A stretch of 13,698 bases of DNA from JAAYCU01 sp964642815 (GTDB lineage Bacteria > Planctomycetota > Phycisphaerae > UBA1845 > PWPN01), in the NCBI GenBank assembly GCA_964642815.1, contig CAZXSA010000134.1:1-13698 (forward strand). The letters are read 5' to 3'. A model generated the notes under the pieces. That model was given only the letters and a program-made list of their open reading frames with translations, was not told the DNA's origin and searched no databases. Positions 6,884 to 12,776 of the stretch are shown piece by piece (the first letter of the stretch is position 1; the number at the start of each line of letters is the position of its first letter). The translations under genes and the position numbers were made by a program.

Positions 6884-7762
6884 ATCGCTGTCGAGACGGG
6901 TATACAATACTACCTGAAACAGATCGACGAGGCCCCTCTGCTGACTTCCGAGGATGAGCGGCGACTGGGTGAGATTATCCAATATGCCGCCCGTCTCCCG
7001 GAGCTGTTCCGGCAGAGGAAAATCTCCATCGAGGAGAAGGAACGAGCCGAGCGCGCGGCGGCCGAGGCCCGAGATCAAATGACCTTGGCCAATCTGCGCC
7101 TCGTGGTCAATATCGCCAAGGGCTATTTGAACCGTGGTCTGTCCTTGGCGGACTTGATCGAGGAGGGCAATATCGGCCTGTTGCGCGGCGTGGAGGGTTA
7201 TGATCCGACCAAGGAAACGCGTTTCAGTACCTACGCCTCCTGGTGGATCAAGCAGGCAATCAAGCGGGCCCTGATCAACGCCGTTCAACCGGTGCATATC
7301 CCCGCCTACATGGTGGCCATGATCGCCGACTGGAAAAGGGCCCAGGCGGAGCTGGAAAACAAGCTGGGCCGCCAGCCGACCATCCAGGAGATGGCCGAGC
7401 ACATGCACCTTTCCGAGCGAAAGGTACGGATCATCCGTCGCGCGGTCAAAGCTTTCAGCGCACCGACCCAATCGAGCGGCGGCGACGAGGCGTCCGGCCT
7501 GCCCGAATTGTTGAAAGATTACCGCATGCCCAGCCCCGAGGAGGCCGCCTTCAGTAACGCCGACGCGGAAGTGATCGAAAAAATGCTCGGGCGGATCGAT
7601 GATCGCGAGGCCACCATCCTACGTTTGCGTTACGGCCTCGACGAAACCGAACCTATGACCCTCAAGGAGATCGGGGCGAAAATCGGCTTGACCCGCGAGC
7701 GGGTCCGGCAGCTCGAGCGTGAAGCTCTTGAAAAACTCCGGGAAGTCCTTGAGGAACTGTGA
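6884..7762 (+). CDS. RpoD-like sigma-70 family RNA polymerase sigma factor, apparent ATC start
   Basis: A primary-type (group 1/2-like) sigma-70 factor that directs RNA polymerase to promoters. Reading from 6884 gives 292 residues with region 1.2 (ETGIQYYLKQIDEAPLLTSEDERRL, near residues 4-28), region 2 (NLRLVVNIAKGYLNRGLSLADLIEEGNIGLL and FSTYASWWIKQAIKRAL, about 68-135), region 3 and region 4.2 (helix-turn-helix TLKEIGAKIGLTRERVRQLE near 259-278). It lacks region 1.1. The frame has a TAG at 6869-6871 and no ATG, GTG or TTG before Met66 (7079). Starting at Met66 would remove region 1.2 and part of region 2. GGAGG at 6871-6875 lies 8 nt before the ATC at 6884, an ideal placement, so an AUC start is proposed. 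The alternative is a sequence error or a G-to-C mutation of ATG. The lipoprotein-like gene follows after 20 nt. Confidence 0.85.
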   Translation: MAVETGIQYYLKQIDEAPLLTSEDERRLGEIIQYAARLPELFRQRKISIEEKERAERAAAEARDQMTLANLRLVVNIAKGYLNRGLSLADLIEEGNIGLLRGVEGYDPTKETRFSTYASWWIKQAIKRALINAVQPVHIPAYMVAMIADWKRAQAELENKLGRQPTIQEMAEHMHLSERKVRIIRRAVKAFSAPTQSSGGDEASGLPELLKDYRMPSPEEAAFSNADAEVIEKMLGRIDDREATILRLRYGLDETEPMTLKEIGAKIGLTRERVRQLEREALEKLREVLEEL

Positions 7763-7782
7763 CGCCCTGGAGGGTCTCCGGC

Positions 7783-8334
7783 ATGAAACCGCGACATGGT
7801 TCTCTACTGCTGCTCATCTGTTTGCTGGTCACGTTCCCGCTATTAACCGGACAAGGTTGCGGCGGCACGCCCACGCCTTCCCCCAGTCCGACTCCGGGTC
7901 CAACCCCCGATCCTGAACCCGAACCTTCGGACGACGACGAAATCTTGCAGGTGATAGCCGTTTATGGGCAGAGTCTTGTCAGACTTGATGACCTTTCGAT
8001 ATGGGAGGTCGACTTGTCATCCGGGACGGCGTTGACGGTCGGAACCCAGGTTCTTGTGGGCGAGACAAACCTCGAGGTCGCTCTCACCGGTCTGCGATAT
8101 GCGGCCCAGCGTCTTGGCATTCAGGTCCGGCGCAGCTCGATTTATCAGATTCTCAACTTTGGAGAGGTCGTCGAATTGCTGGACGGCAGTTCGTGGCGCG
8201 TGGATGGTTCGGATCAGGCCATTGCTTATAGTTGGCTGCCGCTCGAGGCCGTTCTCGTGGTCCAGAAACCGACGATCGGCTATGTGTTGGTTCGAGAAGC
8301 GGACGGCCAATATATCCGGGTCAATCTGAACTGA
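7783..8334 (+). CDS. Secreted or lipid-anchored hypothetical protein with internal beta-rich repeat
   Basis: A 183-residue protein of no family I recognise. It begins with a basic n-region (MKPRHGS) and a hydrophobic stretch (8-21), then LLTGQGC with Cys26, which resembles but does not strictly fit a lipobox. It may therefore be a lipoprotein or a cleaved exported protein. A low-complexity Pro/Thr/Ser/Asp/Glu linker (29-53) follows. The rest is beta-rich and seems to hold two diverged copies of one unit: one around LVRLDDLSIWEV with ALTVGTQVLVGE, the other around VELLDGSSWRVD with WLPLEAVLVVQ. The ATG at 7783 is chosen over GTG 7759 because GGAGGG (7769-7774) lies 8 nt upstream and the signal sequence then starts properly. 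It sits 20 nt after the sigma gene and is probably co-transcribed with it. Confidence 0.75.
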   Translation: MKPRHGSLLLLICLLVTFPLLTGQGCGGTPTPSPSPTPGPTPDPEPEPSDDDEILQVIAVYGQSLVRLDDLSIWEVDLSSGTALTVGTQVLVGETNLEVALTGLRYAAQRLGIQVRRSSIYQILNFGEVVELLDGSSWRVDGSDQAIAYSWLPLEAVLVVQKPTIGYVLVREADGQYIRVNLN

Positions 8335-8444
8335 TACATGGTCCAGGATGTCTCGCGCCGCATCAGGAATAACGCCTAATCAAGAAGATCACTATCGTTC
8401 CGATTGCTCCGCGTTGAGGTTGATAGCTGTCAGGGGATTTCGCA

Positions 8445-9353
8445 TTGGTCCAGACACATCCGTCTCACAAGCATTTTCGATGGGGATTGGTTTTGGTGGC
8501 CGGTCTATTGGCCGCGGCTGTCGTTTGGCTATGGCCAACGCCCCCGTCGCCCGCGAATCGGCCTTTCGCTGCCGTATCCCAGACAGTCGAGAGCGAGGGG
8601 ATTACCCCCTGGGAGCCGATTTTTATCGGCGTGGAGCGATGCCGCGCCTTTACCGCCAACCCTCGGCTGATGCGAATTCATGCCTTGCGCGTCGACCTTA
8701 AGGCACCGGGTATCGATTTTCTGGTGACCCCCGGCAACGGCCGCCAACCCAAGGACACCAATGCCCGTACCACATCAGGGTTTCTACGCGAGTTCAAATG
8801 TCAGGTGGCCATTAACGGCTCGCCGTTCGCTACTCCGCTGGCCAGTTCACCGGGCGATCCGCTGGCCGTACTGGGGGTGAGCCTGTCTCGCGGCGATCTG
8901 TATTCCTCGCCAAGCCGCTATGATGCTTTATTGATCGATAAAAACCGCCGGGCCTGGATTGCCCGCCCGCCCATTGAAATCAAGGATGCCTACAACGGGT
9001 TGTGCGGTTTTCATGTCCTACTGGTCAAGGGGGTCAACATGGGCGACGACGACGATTGCCATCCGCGTTCGGCCGTGGGGGTCAGCAAGGACGGCCGCTA
9101 CTTGTTGTTGATGGCCCTCGACGGGCGGCAAGTGGGTTACAGCGAAAGCGCGACCAAGCGCGAAACCGCCGAATGGCTTCGCCGATTAGGTGCCTATGAC
9201 GCCCTGAACCTGGACGGAGGCGGCAGTACCACATTGGTTATCGAAGGCCCGGACGGCGAGCCGATGGTGTTAAACCGGCCCAGCGGCGGCGCCGAGCGTC
9301 CGGTCGCCAACCATCTGGGTGTCTACGCGCGATCGCTGACCAGCCGCGACTGA
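8445..9353 (+). CDS. Membrane-anchored phosphodiester glycosidase family protein (NAGPA-like)
   Basis: A 302-residue protein of the family related to the luminal domain of the mannose-6-phosphate uncovering enzyme (NAGPA, N-acetylglucosamine-1-phosphodiester alpha-N-acetylglucosaminidase). Bacterial members are thought to act on extracytoplasmic glycosyl phosphodiesters. An N-terminal hydrophobic helix (about 13-30) predicts export or anchoring. Family motifs are VAINGSPF near the middle, HPRSAVGVSKDGRYLLLMALDGRQ (His206 onward), ALNLDGGGSTTLV (Asp257, Gly258-260, Ser261) and ERPVANHLGVY near the C-terminus. The start is assigned to TTG 8445 with AGGGG 8-9 nt upstream. No ATG lies before the transmembrane helix in this frame. 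A 110-nt gap separates it from the preceding secreted-protein gene, so it may be in the same transcript or have its own promoter. The exact substrate is unknown. Confidence 0.85.
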   Translation: MVQTHPSHKHFRWGLVLVAGLLAAAVVWLWPTPPSPANRPFAAVSQTVESEGITPWEPIFIGVERCRAFTANPRLMRIHALRVDLKAPGIDFLVTPGNGRQPKDTNARTTSGFLREFKCQVAINGSPFATPLASSPGDPLAVLGVSLSRGDLYSSPSRYDALLIDKNRRAWIARPPIEIKDAYNGLCGFHVLLVKGVNMGDDDDCHPRSAVGVSKDGRYLLLMALDGRQVGYSESATKRETAEWLRRLGAYDALNLDGGGSTTLVIEGPDGEPMVLNRPSGGAERPVANHLGVYARSLTSRD

Positions 9354-9373
9354 GATAGCCGGGGTTTCTTCAC

Positions 9374-9389
9374 CACGGAGACACGGAGA
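9374..9389. repeat. Tandem CACGGAGA x2 intergenic repeat
   Basis: Two perfect copies of CACGGAGA (9374-9381 and 9382-9389) follow the phosphodiester glycosidase gene. Similar ACGGAGAC-type strings are, to my recollection, common in intergenic DNA of planctomycetes and some other bacteria. A related purine-rich tract occurs at 11955-12010. Confidence 0.5.
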
Positions 9390-9400
9390 AAGATAAGAAA

Positions 9401-9437
9401 CAGAGCCCCGATCCCGGTGGCCGGGATCGGGGCTCTG
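9401..9437 (-). terminator. Strong 17-bp hairpin, intrinsic terminator mainly for the epimerase gene
   Basis: A perfect 17-bp inverted repeat (CAGAGCCCCGATCCCGG at 9401-9417 and its complement at 9421-9437) with a 3-nt loop. On the minus strand it is followed by TTTCTTATCTTTC, a T-rich tail suited to Rho-independent termination, about 80 nt after the epimerase stop codon. On the plus strand no T-run follows, so termination of the glycosidase transcript would be less efficient. Confidence 0.75.
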
Positions 9438-9515
9438 GTAAGTTTAACATCATCTCCGGCATACCCGGGGCCGGCGCGGTAACTATTCCGGATCCGAGCA
9501 TTTTCCCGGTAACGA

Positions 9516-10355
9516 TTACTTGAATGTTCGGCGAGCGAAGCGGAGTCCCTCGCGGGCCAGTTCGTCGCCGTCCTTGGCCAGCGAACGCCAGATGCTGGCC
9601 GCTCGGGCCAACTCCTTGATGGCCGGCACGAAACTCTCGATGACGCACCAGTCGTTGTATTTCATCTTCTTGAGGGCGGCCGCCGTCGCTTTCCAGGGCA
9701 CGTGCCCGGTGCCGGGGATGCCGCGGTCGTTCTCGCTGATGTGGAAGTGCTTGAGCCACTTCTTGCCGATCCCATTCAGGGCGGCCACCGGGTCTTTTTC
9801 CTCGATGTTGGCGTGGAACGTGTCGTAGAGCAGGCCGATCTTCGGGCTGTTCACCTCCTTGACCAGCTTGACCGTATCCGCGCAGATGTTGAGGAAGTAG
9901 GTTTCAAACCGGTTGAGCGGCTCGACACCCACATTGATGTCGAGGGCTTCGGCGGTCTTGGCGATCTGCTTCATGGCGGCCACCGCGTATTTCCACTCGG
10001 CGGCGTTGCGGGCCCGGCCGGGTAGATAACCCACCGGGCTGTAAAGCGGACCGGCCACGCAATCGGCGCCGACGGCCTTGCTCGTTTCGAGTACCCGGAG
10101 AACGTAGTCGAGGGCGGCTCTTCGCTCGCTGGGCTTGTCGCTGATCAGCGAGCCTTGGACGATCACCGAGCAGACCGTGGCGCCCAGGCCGTTATCTTCA
10201 AGAGCCTGCCGGGTGGCCTTGACATCGACCGCCTTGGGGTCGAACAACGGAAACTCCACGCCGTCGAAGCCCATCTTGGCCACCTTGTCGATCAGGGGAA
10301 TGCCTTTTTTCGTGAAACATCCGGTCCAGAGCATCAGATTCACGCCGAATTTCAT
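9516..10355 (-). CDS. D-tagatose/D-allulose 3-epimerase-family sugar isomerase (TIM barrel)
   Basis: A 279-residue member of the AP-endonuclease-2/xylose-isomerase-like TIM-barrel family, closest in motif order to ketose 3-epimerases and L-ribulose epimerases. Predicted metal ligands are all present: Glu145 (VEPLNRFE), Asp178 (LYDTFHANIEE), His205 (HFHISENDR) and Glu240 (VIESF). The second acid/base Glu151 and the substrate-binding Arg211 are also kept, so catalysis is plausible. The reaction would be C3 epimerisation of a ketose, or a related isomerisation such as hydroxypyruvate; these cannot be separated here. The ATG at 10355-10353 has GGAG about 10 nt upstream. The gene converges on the glycosidase gene and has a strong hairpin downstream. 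The insertion sequence lies upstream, about 145 bp from the start codon. Confidence 0.9.
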   Translation of the reverse strand: MKFGVNLMLWTGCFTKKGIPLIDKVAKMGFDGVEFPLFDPKAVDVKATRQALEDNGLGATVCSVIVQGSLISDKPSERRAALDYVLRVLETSKAVGADCVAGPLYSPVGYLPGRARNAAEWKYAVAAMKQIAKTAEALDINVGVEPLNRFETYFLNICADTVKLVKEVNSPKIGLLYDTFHANIEEKDPVAALNGIGKKWLKHFHISENDRGIPGTGHVPWKATAAALKKMKYNDWCVIESFVPAIKELARAASIWRSLAKDGDELAREGLRFARRTFK

Positions 10356-10426
10356 GGGGATTGCTCTCCTGTTTGAACATCATCGAAATACTTGAGGCGG
10401 CCGCGGACGCCCCGCCCGCCAAGCCT

Positions 10427-10455
10427 ACCATACCGCAACACGAAGGTTTCGACAA
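10427..10455 (-). promoter_or_regulatory. Candidate promoter of the epimerase gene
   Basis: Minus strand: TTGTCG (10455-10450), 17-bp spacer, TATGGT (10432-10427). Each hexamer has two mismatches to consensus. It lies between the gene and the IS left end, so the insertion would not have removed it. Confidence 0.3.
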
Positions 10456-10502
10456 CACGGTGGATTGGCGACGAAGAAACCTTATACCAGCCCGCAGAAA
10501 CT

Positions 10503-10514
10503 ATGAGAGTGTCC
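10503..10514 (+). repeat. IS left subterminal inverted repeat
   Basis: ATGAGAGTGTCC, the exact reverse complement of the 12 bases at 11930-11941. It starts 3 to 4 bp inside the inferred left boundary. Neither flanking base pair extends the match. Confidence 0.85.
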
Positions 10515-10586
10515 CCCGGGGTGGGATAATTGACCTGTTGGTTTGTTTTGTAAATCAGGTTTGGTTATCTCACAGGAGGACACATA

Positions 10587-11624
10587 ATGATTTTCGTCGG
10601 AATGGATGTTCATGACAAGAGCACGACGTTTTGCTTATTGGATCCACGGTTGCCGGAGAAGGAGCAATATCGGTGGACCACGTTGCCGACCGGTGCGGAC
10701 TCCTTCCGGAAAGTCCTACAACCACTGGGGGGGCGGTGCAAGGCGGCCTACGAAGTAGGCACGGCCGCCCAGTGGGTGGCGGCCCAGGTTCGGCCGCTGG
10801 TGAAGGAGGTTCAGGTGGCCAATCCCAGCCAGATTCCGTGGTTGTACCGGGCGGGGCGGAAAAACGATCGCCTGGACGCCAAGAAGCTGGCCACCTTGTT
10901 GTACCTGGGGCAATTGCCGCAGGTCCATCTACCCTCGGCAGAGGTCTCGGCCTGGCGGACGCTGATCAATTTCCGGCGATCGCTGGTCAAGCGACGGACG
11001 GCCCTGAAGAACCGGGTGCGAACCGTTTTGCGGAGTTTTGCCCTCCGTTGTCCGCATAAGAGCTGCTGGACCAAGATCGGGCGACGCTGGTTGAGCGAGC
11101 AACGGTTTGACGAGATTAATGATCTGTTGATGCGGACGTTATTGGAGGACATTGGGTTGTTGGAGAATCGGTTGAGCGAGGCGGAAGCCCAGTTGGACCG
11201 GATTGCCGAAGCCCATCCGCAAGTGGCGTTGTTACGGAGCATCCCGGGGGTGGGGCCGCGGACCTCCGAGGCGGTGGTGGCCTTTACGGACGAGGTTCAG
11301 CGGTTCAGTCGGAGCAAAAAGTTCGCCAGTTACTTCGGGATGACTCCGACGCTGGACGAATCGGCGGAAGTCTGCCGCCACGGGCACATCAGCAAGCGGG
11401 GGCCGAGCGTGGTCCGCTGGGTGCTGGTGGAGGCGGCGCATCAGGTTCTCCGCTGGTGTCCAGCCTGCCGGCGTTTTTTCGATCGGGTCTATCAGAATCG
11501 GAAGAACCGTTATAAAAAGGCCTTGGTGGCTCTGGGCCGGAAGCTGCTGGTGGTGATGTGTGCTATGCTCCGGTCGGGGAAGCCTTTCGAGGCGGATCGC
11601 ATCGCCGGGGTGGCGGCGAAGTAG
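10587..11624 (+). CDS. IS110-family DEDD transposase (IS1111 group)
   Basis: A 345-residue RNA-guided recombinase of the IS110 family. The N-terminal RuvC-like domain has Asp7 (FVGMDVHDKS), Glu56 (AAYEVGTAAQW), Asp94 and Asp97 (RKNDRLDAKKLA), the DEDD set. A helical, coiled-coil-like linker spans roughly 115-205. The C-terminal Transposase_20 domain includes LLRSIPGVGPRTSEAVVAF (about 216-234), FASYFGMTP and HGHISKRGPSVVRW, with Ser279 the likely catalytic serine. Length is typical and no frameshift or stop is seen, so the gene looks intact. GGAGG lies 8 nt before the ATG at 10587. It runs divergently from the epimerase gene. Known family members move by excision to a circle and by insertion at a site chosen by an element-encoded guide RNA. 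Confidence 0.95.
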   Translation: MIFVGMDVHDKSTTFCLLDPRLPEKEQYRWTTLPTGADSFRKVLQPLGGRCKAAYEVGTAAQWVAAQVRPLVKEVQVANPSQIPWLYRAGRKNDRLDAKKLATLLYLGQLPQVHLPSAEVSAWRTLINFRRSLVKRRTALKNRVRTVLRSFALRCPHKSCWTKIGRRWLSEQRFDEINDLLMRTLLEDIGLLENRLSEAEAQLDRIAEAHPQVALLRSIPGVGPRTSEAVVAFTDEVQRFSRSKKFASYFGMTPTLDESAEVCRHGHISKRGPSVVRWVLVEAAHQVLRWCPACRRFFDRVYQNRKNRYKKALVALGRKLLVVMCAMLRSGKPFEADRIAGVAAK

Positions 11625-11776
11625 AACGGAACCCGCTTCTTTCCCCTCCGGAAAGCACCGGGACAGCCCTTATGAGCACCGGTTGCTTTCTTGTGGAAGG
11701 CTGAGGGTGGGCGGATCGCGTGGAAGGAGAATCGTCTGGGTCAAGGAAACGGGATTAAAAGGGTAGAGCCCGGGCA

Positions 11777-11784
11777 TTGCGCTT
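11777..11784 (+). other. Guide segment complementary to the right flank
   Basis: TTGCGCTT on the 5' side of the internal loop is the exact reverse complement of AAGCGCAA at 11944-11951, just outside the right inverted repeat. It would pair with the top strand of the right half of the target, including the AA core. Confidence 0.7.
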
Positions 11785-11801
11785 GGTCAGAAAAGACCGT
11801 C

Positions 11802-11810
11802 CTCGCAGAA
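11802..11810 (+). other. Guide segment matching the left flank
   Basis: CTCGCAGAA on the 3' side of the internal loop equals the left flank CCCGCAGAA (10491-10499) except for one C-to-U change, which still allows a G-U pair. It would pair with the bottom strand of the left half of the target. Confidence 0.7.
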
Positions 11811-11929
11811 TGGGCCTACCCCGTAATAAATCTCCTGTGCCCTCGCGTCAGCCGTCTTGGGCGGAAACCGAGTGAGTACGAATGGAAGCTTGGAGCTAAT
11901 CCCGTCATCGAAAATCCCGCCCTTGACAA

Positions 11930-11941
11930 GGACACTCTCAT
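11930..11941 (-). repeat. IS right subterminal inverted repeat
   Basis: GGACACTCTCAT, the exact reverse complement of 10503-10514. It overlaps the end of a small palindrome, CCTTG-a-CAAGG (11921-11931). Confidence 0.85.
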
Positions 11942-11954
11942 GGAAGCGCAAGCA

Positions 11955-12010
11955 AGGGACGAACGCGGACAGCGCGACGGAGAGAAAGAGAGACGGAGGG
12001 AGAGACAATA
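11955..12010. repeat. Purine-rich GACGGAGA-type tract next to the IS
   Basis: Strongly strand-asymmetric DNA dominated by G and A, with near-repeats such as GACGGAGAGAAAGAGAGAC and GACGGAGGGAGAGAC. It resembles the CACGGAGA repeat at 9374-9389. It begins about 10 bp outside the IS right boundary. No gene is seen between the IS and 12100. Confidence 0.45.
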
Positions 12011-12099
12011 GGTCTGCCTGACGGTGTTTATGAGCAACGATGAAGAAACGCTATCCCTCGTTATGCTTTCGCCTCCTGATTCAATCGAAAAGCGACCGT

Positions 12100-12690
12100 T
12101 CATTTACCGACTTGCAGGGTGGTCATGGTGGTGGCCATCCGCCCCAGGTTTGTCATGATGGAGCAGATGACCGTGTAGTTGCCGGGATCGAGGCCGGAAA
12201 TAGTCGTGGCGGAATACCAGGTACGTTGAGCGGAATCATAGTATGCGATGCCATCGGCGACTTGCGGATTATTTGTGTTCCTGAGAACCCACGTGAAGGT
12301 TCCGTCGTACACTTCACCCCAACATGCATCCGTAACCTGAGCCCAGATTAACAAGGCGTGGTCGTCCACGCGGTATTCATGGGCAGGGTCGATGTTGACT
12401 TCGCCGGAATTCGTGTCCAGATAAACATCGGCCGAATCCGCCCAGCCGCGACGCATCCGCTGCAAGTCCATATTGAAATCCGCGCTTGTGCCGCAGGCGA
12501 TGCTGCTTCCGATCCGTTGCGTATCCAGGTTGAAATTGTCGGAATCCGCGTACCCGAAACCGGCGAAAGCGAATGGGGCATAAAGAAATAAAAGCATAGA
12601 GGCGCAAAGAGGATAAAAGAACAATCCGCCGGGTCGAGCCTTCATGGCGTTACTTGGGCCATCATGATTCCGTTGTATTCGTTTCATCAT
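12100..12690 (-). CDS. Secreted hypothetical protein with SD-x-F-N-L-D-T repeats and a beta-rich C-terminus
   Basis: A 196-residue exported protein. The ATG at 12690-12688 has GGGAG 7 nt upstream. A basic n-region and a hydrophobic core (about 23-42) end in AFA before Gly44, a likely signal peptidase I site. The mature N-terminus carries three short related units: YADSDNFNLDTQ, GTSADFNMDLQ and WADSADVYLDTN. Such (S/A)D-x-F-x-LDT units are familiar to me from secreted planctomycete proteins, without known function. The remaining 100 residues (VNIDPAHEYRVDDHALL to the end) look like an Ig-like beta-sandwich, with WAQVTDACWGEVYDGTFTWVL and GLDPGNYTVICSI. It lies 86 nt downstream of the SUMF1-domain gene on the same strand and is likely co-transcribed. 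Function is unknown. Confidence 0.75.
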   Translation of the reverse strand: MMKRIQRNHDGPSNAMKARPGGLFFYPLCASMLLFLYAPFAFAGFGYADSDNFNLDTQRIGSSIACGTSADFNMDLQRMRRGWADSADVYLDTNSGEVNIDPAHEYRVDDHALLIWAQVTDACWGEVYDGTFTWVLRNTNNPQVADGIAYYDSAQRTWYSATTISGLDPGNYTVICSIMTNLGRMATTMTTLQVGK

Positions 12691-12776
12691 CGCGCATCTC
12701 CCTACGGCGATCGTCTCCGACCGCCCGCGGTTTCCGTGCCCATGTGCTCGATATCTTTGTCACTTTTCTTCTCCCC

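Larger units (their letters stand above)
11651..11821 (+). ncRNA. Candidate bridge RNA/seekRNA of the IS element
   Basis: The region between the transposase stop and the right inverted repeat holds no gene but is structured. Hairpin A pairs 11651-11661 with 11679-11690 (11 bp with one bulged T), closing a 17-nt loop. Element B pairs GGGTAG-a-GCCC (11761-11771) with GGGC-CTACCC (11812-11821), a 10-bp stem with one bulged A. It encloses a 13/13-nt internal loop and a GGTC/GACC hairpin (11785-11798). The internal loop matches both DNA flanks of the insertion, as expected for a target-binding loop. True transcript ends are unknown; the coordinates cover only the structured part. Confidence 0.65.
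10500..11945 (+). mobile_element. Complete IS110-family insertion sequence, IS1111 group
   Basis: One transposase gene, a short 87-nt left non-coding segment and a long right non-coding segment of about 320 nt, bounded by 12-bp subterminal inverted repeats. This organisation (short 5' side, long 3' side with a guide RNA, subterminal repeats) is that of the IS1111 group. Ends are placed by the inverted repeats and by the guide match to both flanks: core AA at 10498-10499 (left; possibly one base later because of an AAA run) and 11944-11945 (right). With one core copy the element is 1446 bp. There is no target duplication beyond the core dinucleotide, as expected for this family. Confidence 0.85.

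Noticed and set aside
7079..7081. ATG at 7079 as the start of the sigma factor
   Set aside because: It would remove sigma region 1.2 and part of region 2, which are clearly encoded upstream in frame, and has no SD.
10530..10556. TTGACC-containing promoter inside the IS left end
   Set aside because: The only -10-like hexamers (TGTAAA, TAAATC) are too close to the -35, at 13 to 15 bp; IS1111 elements often form their promoter at the circle junction instead.
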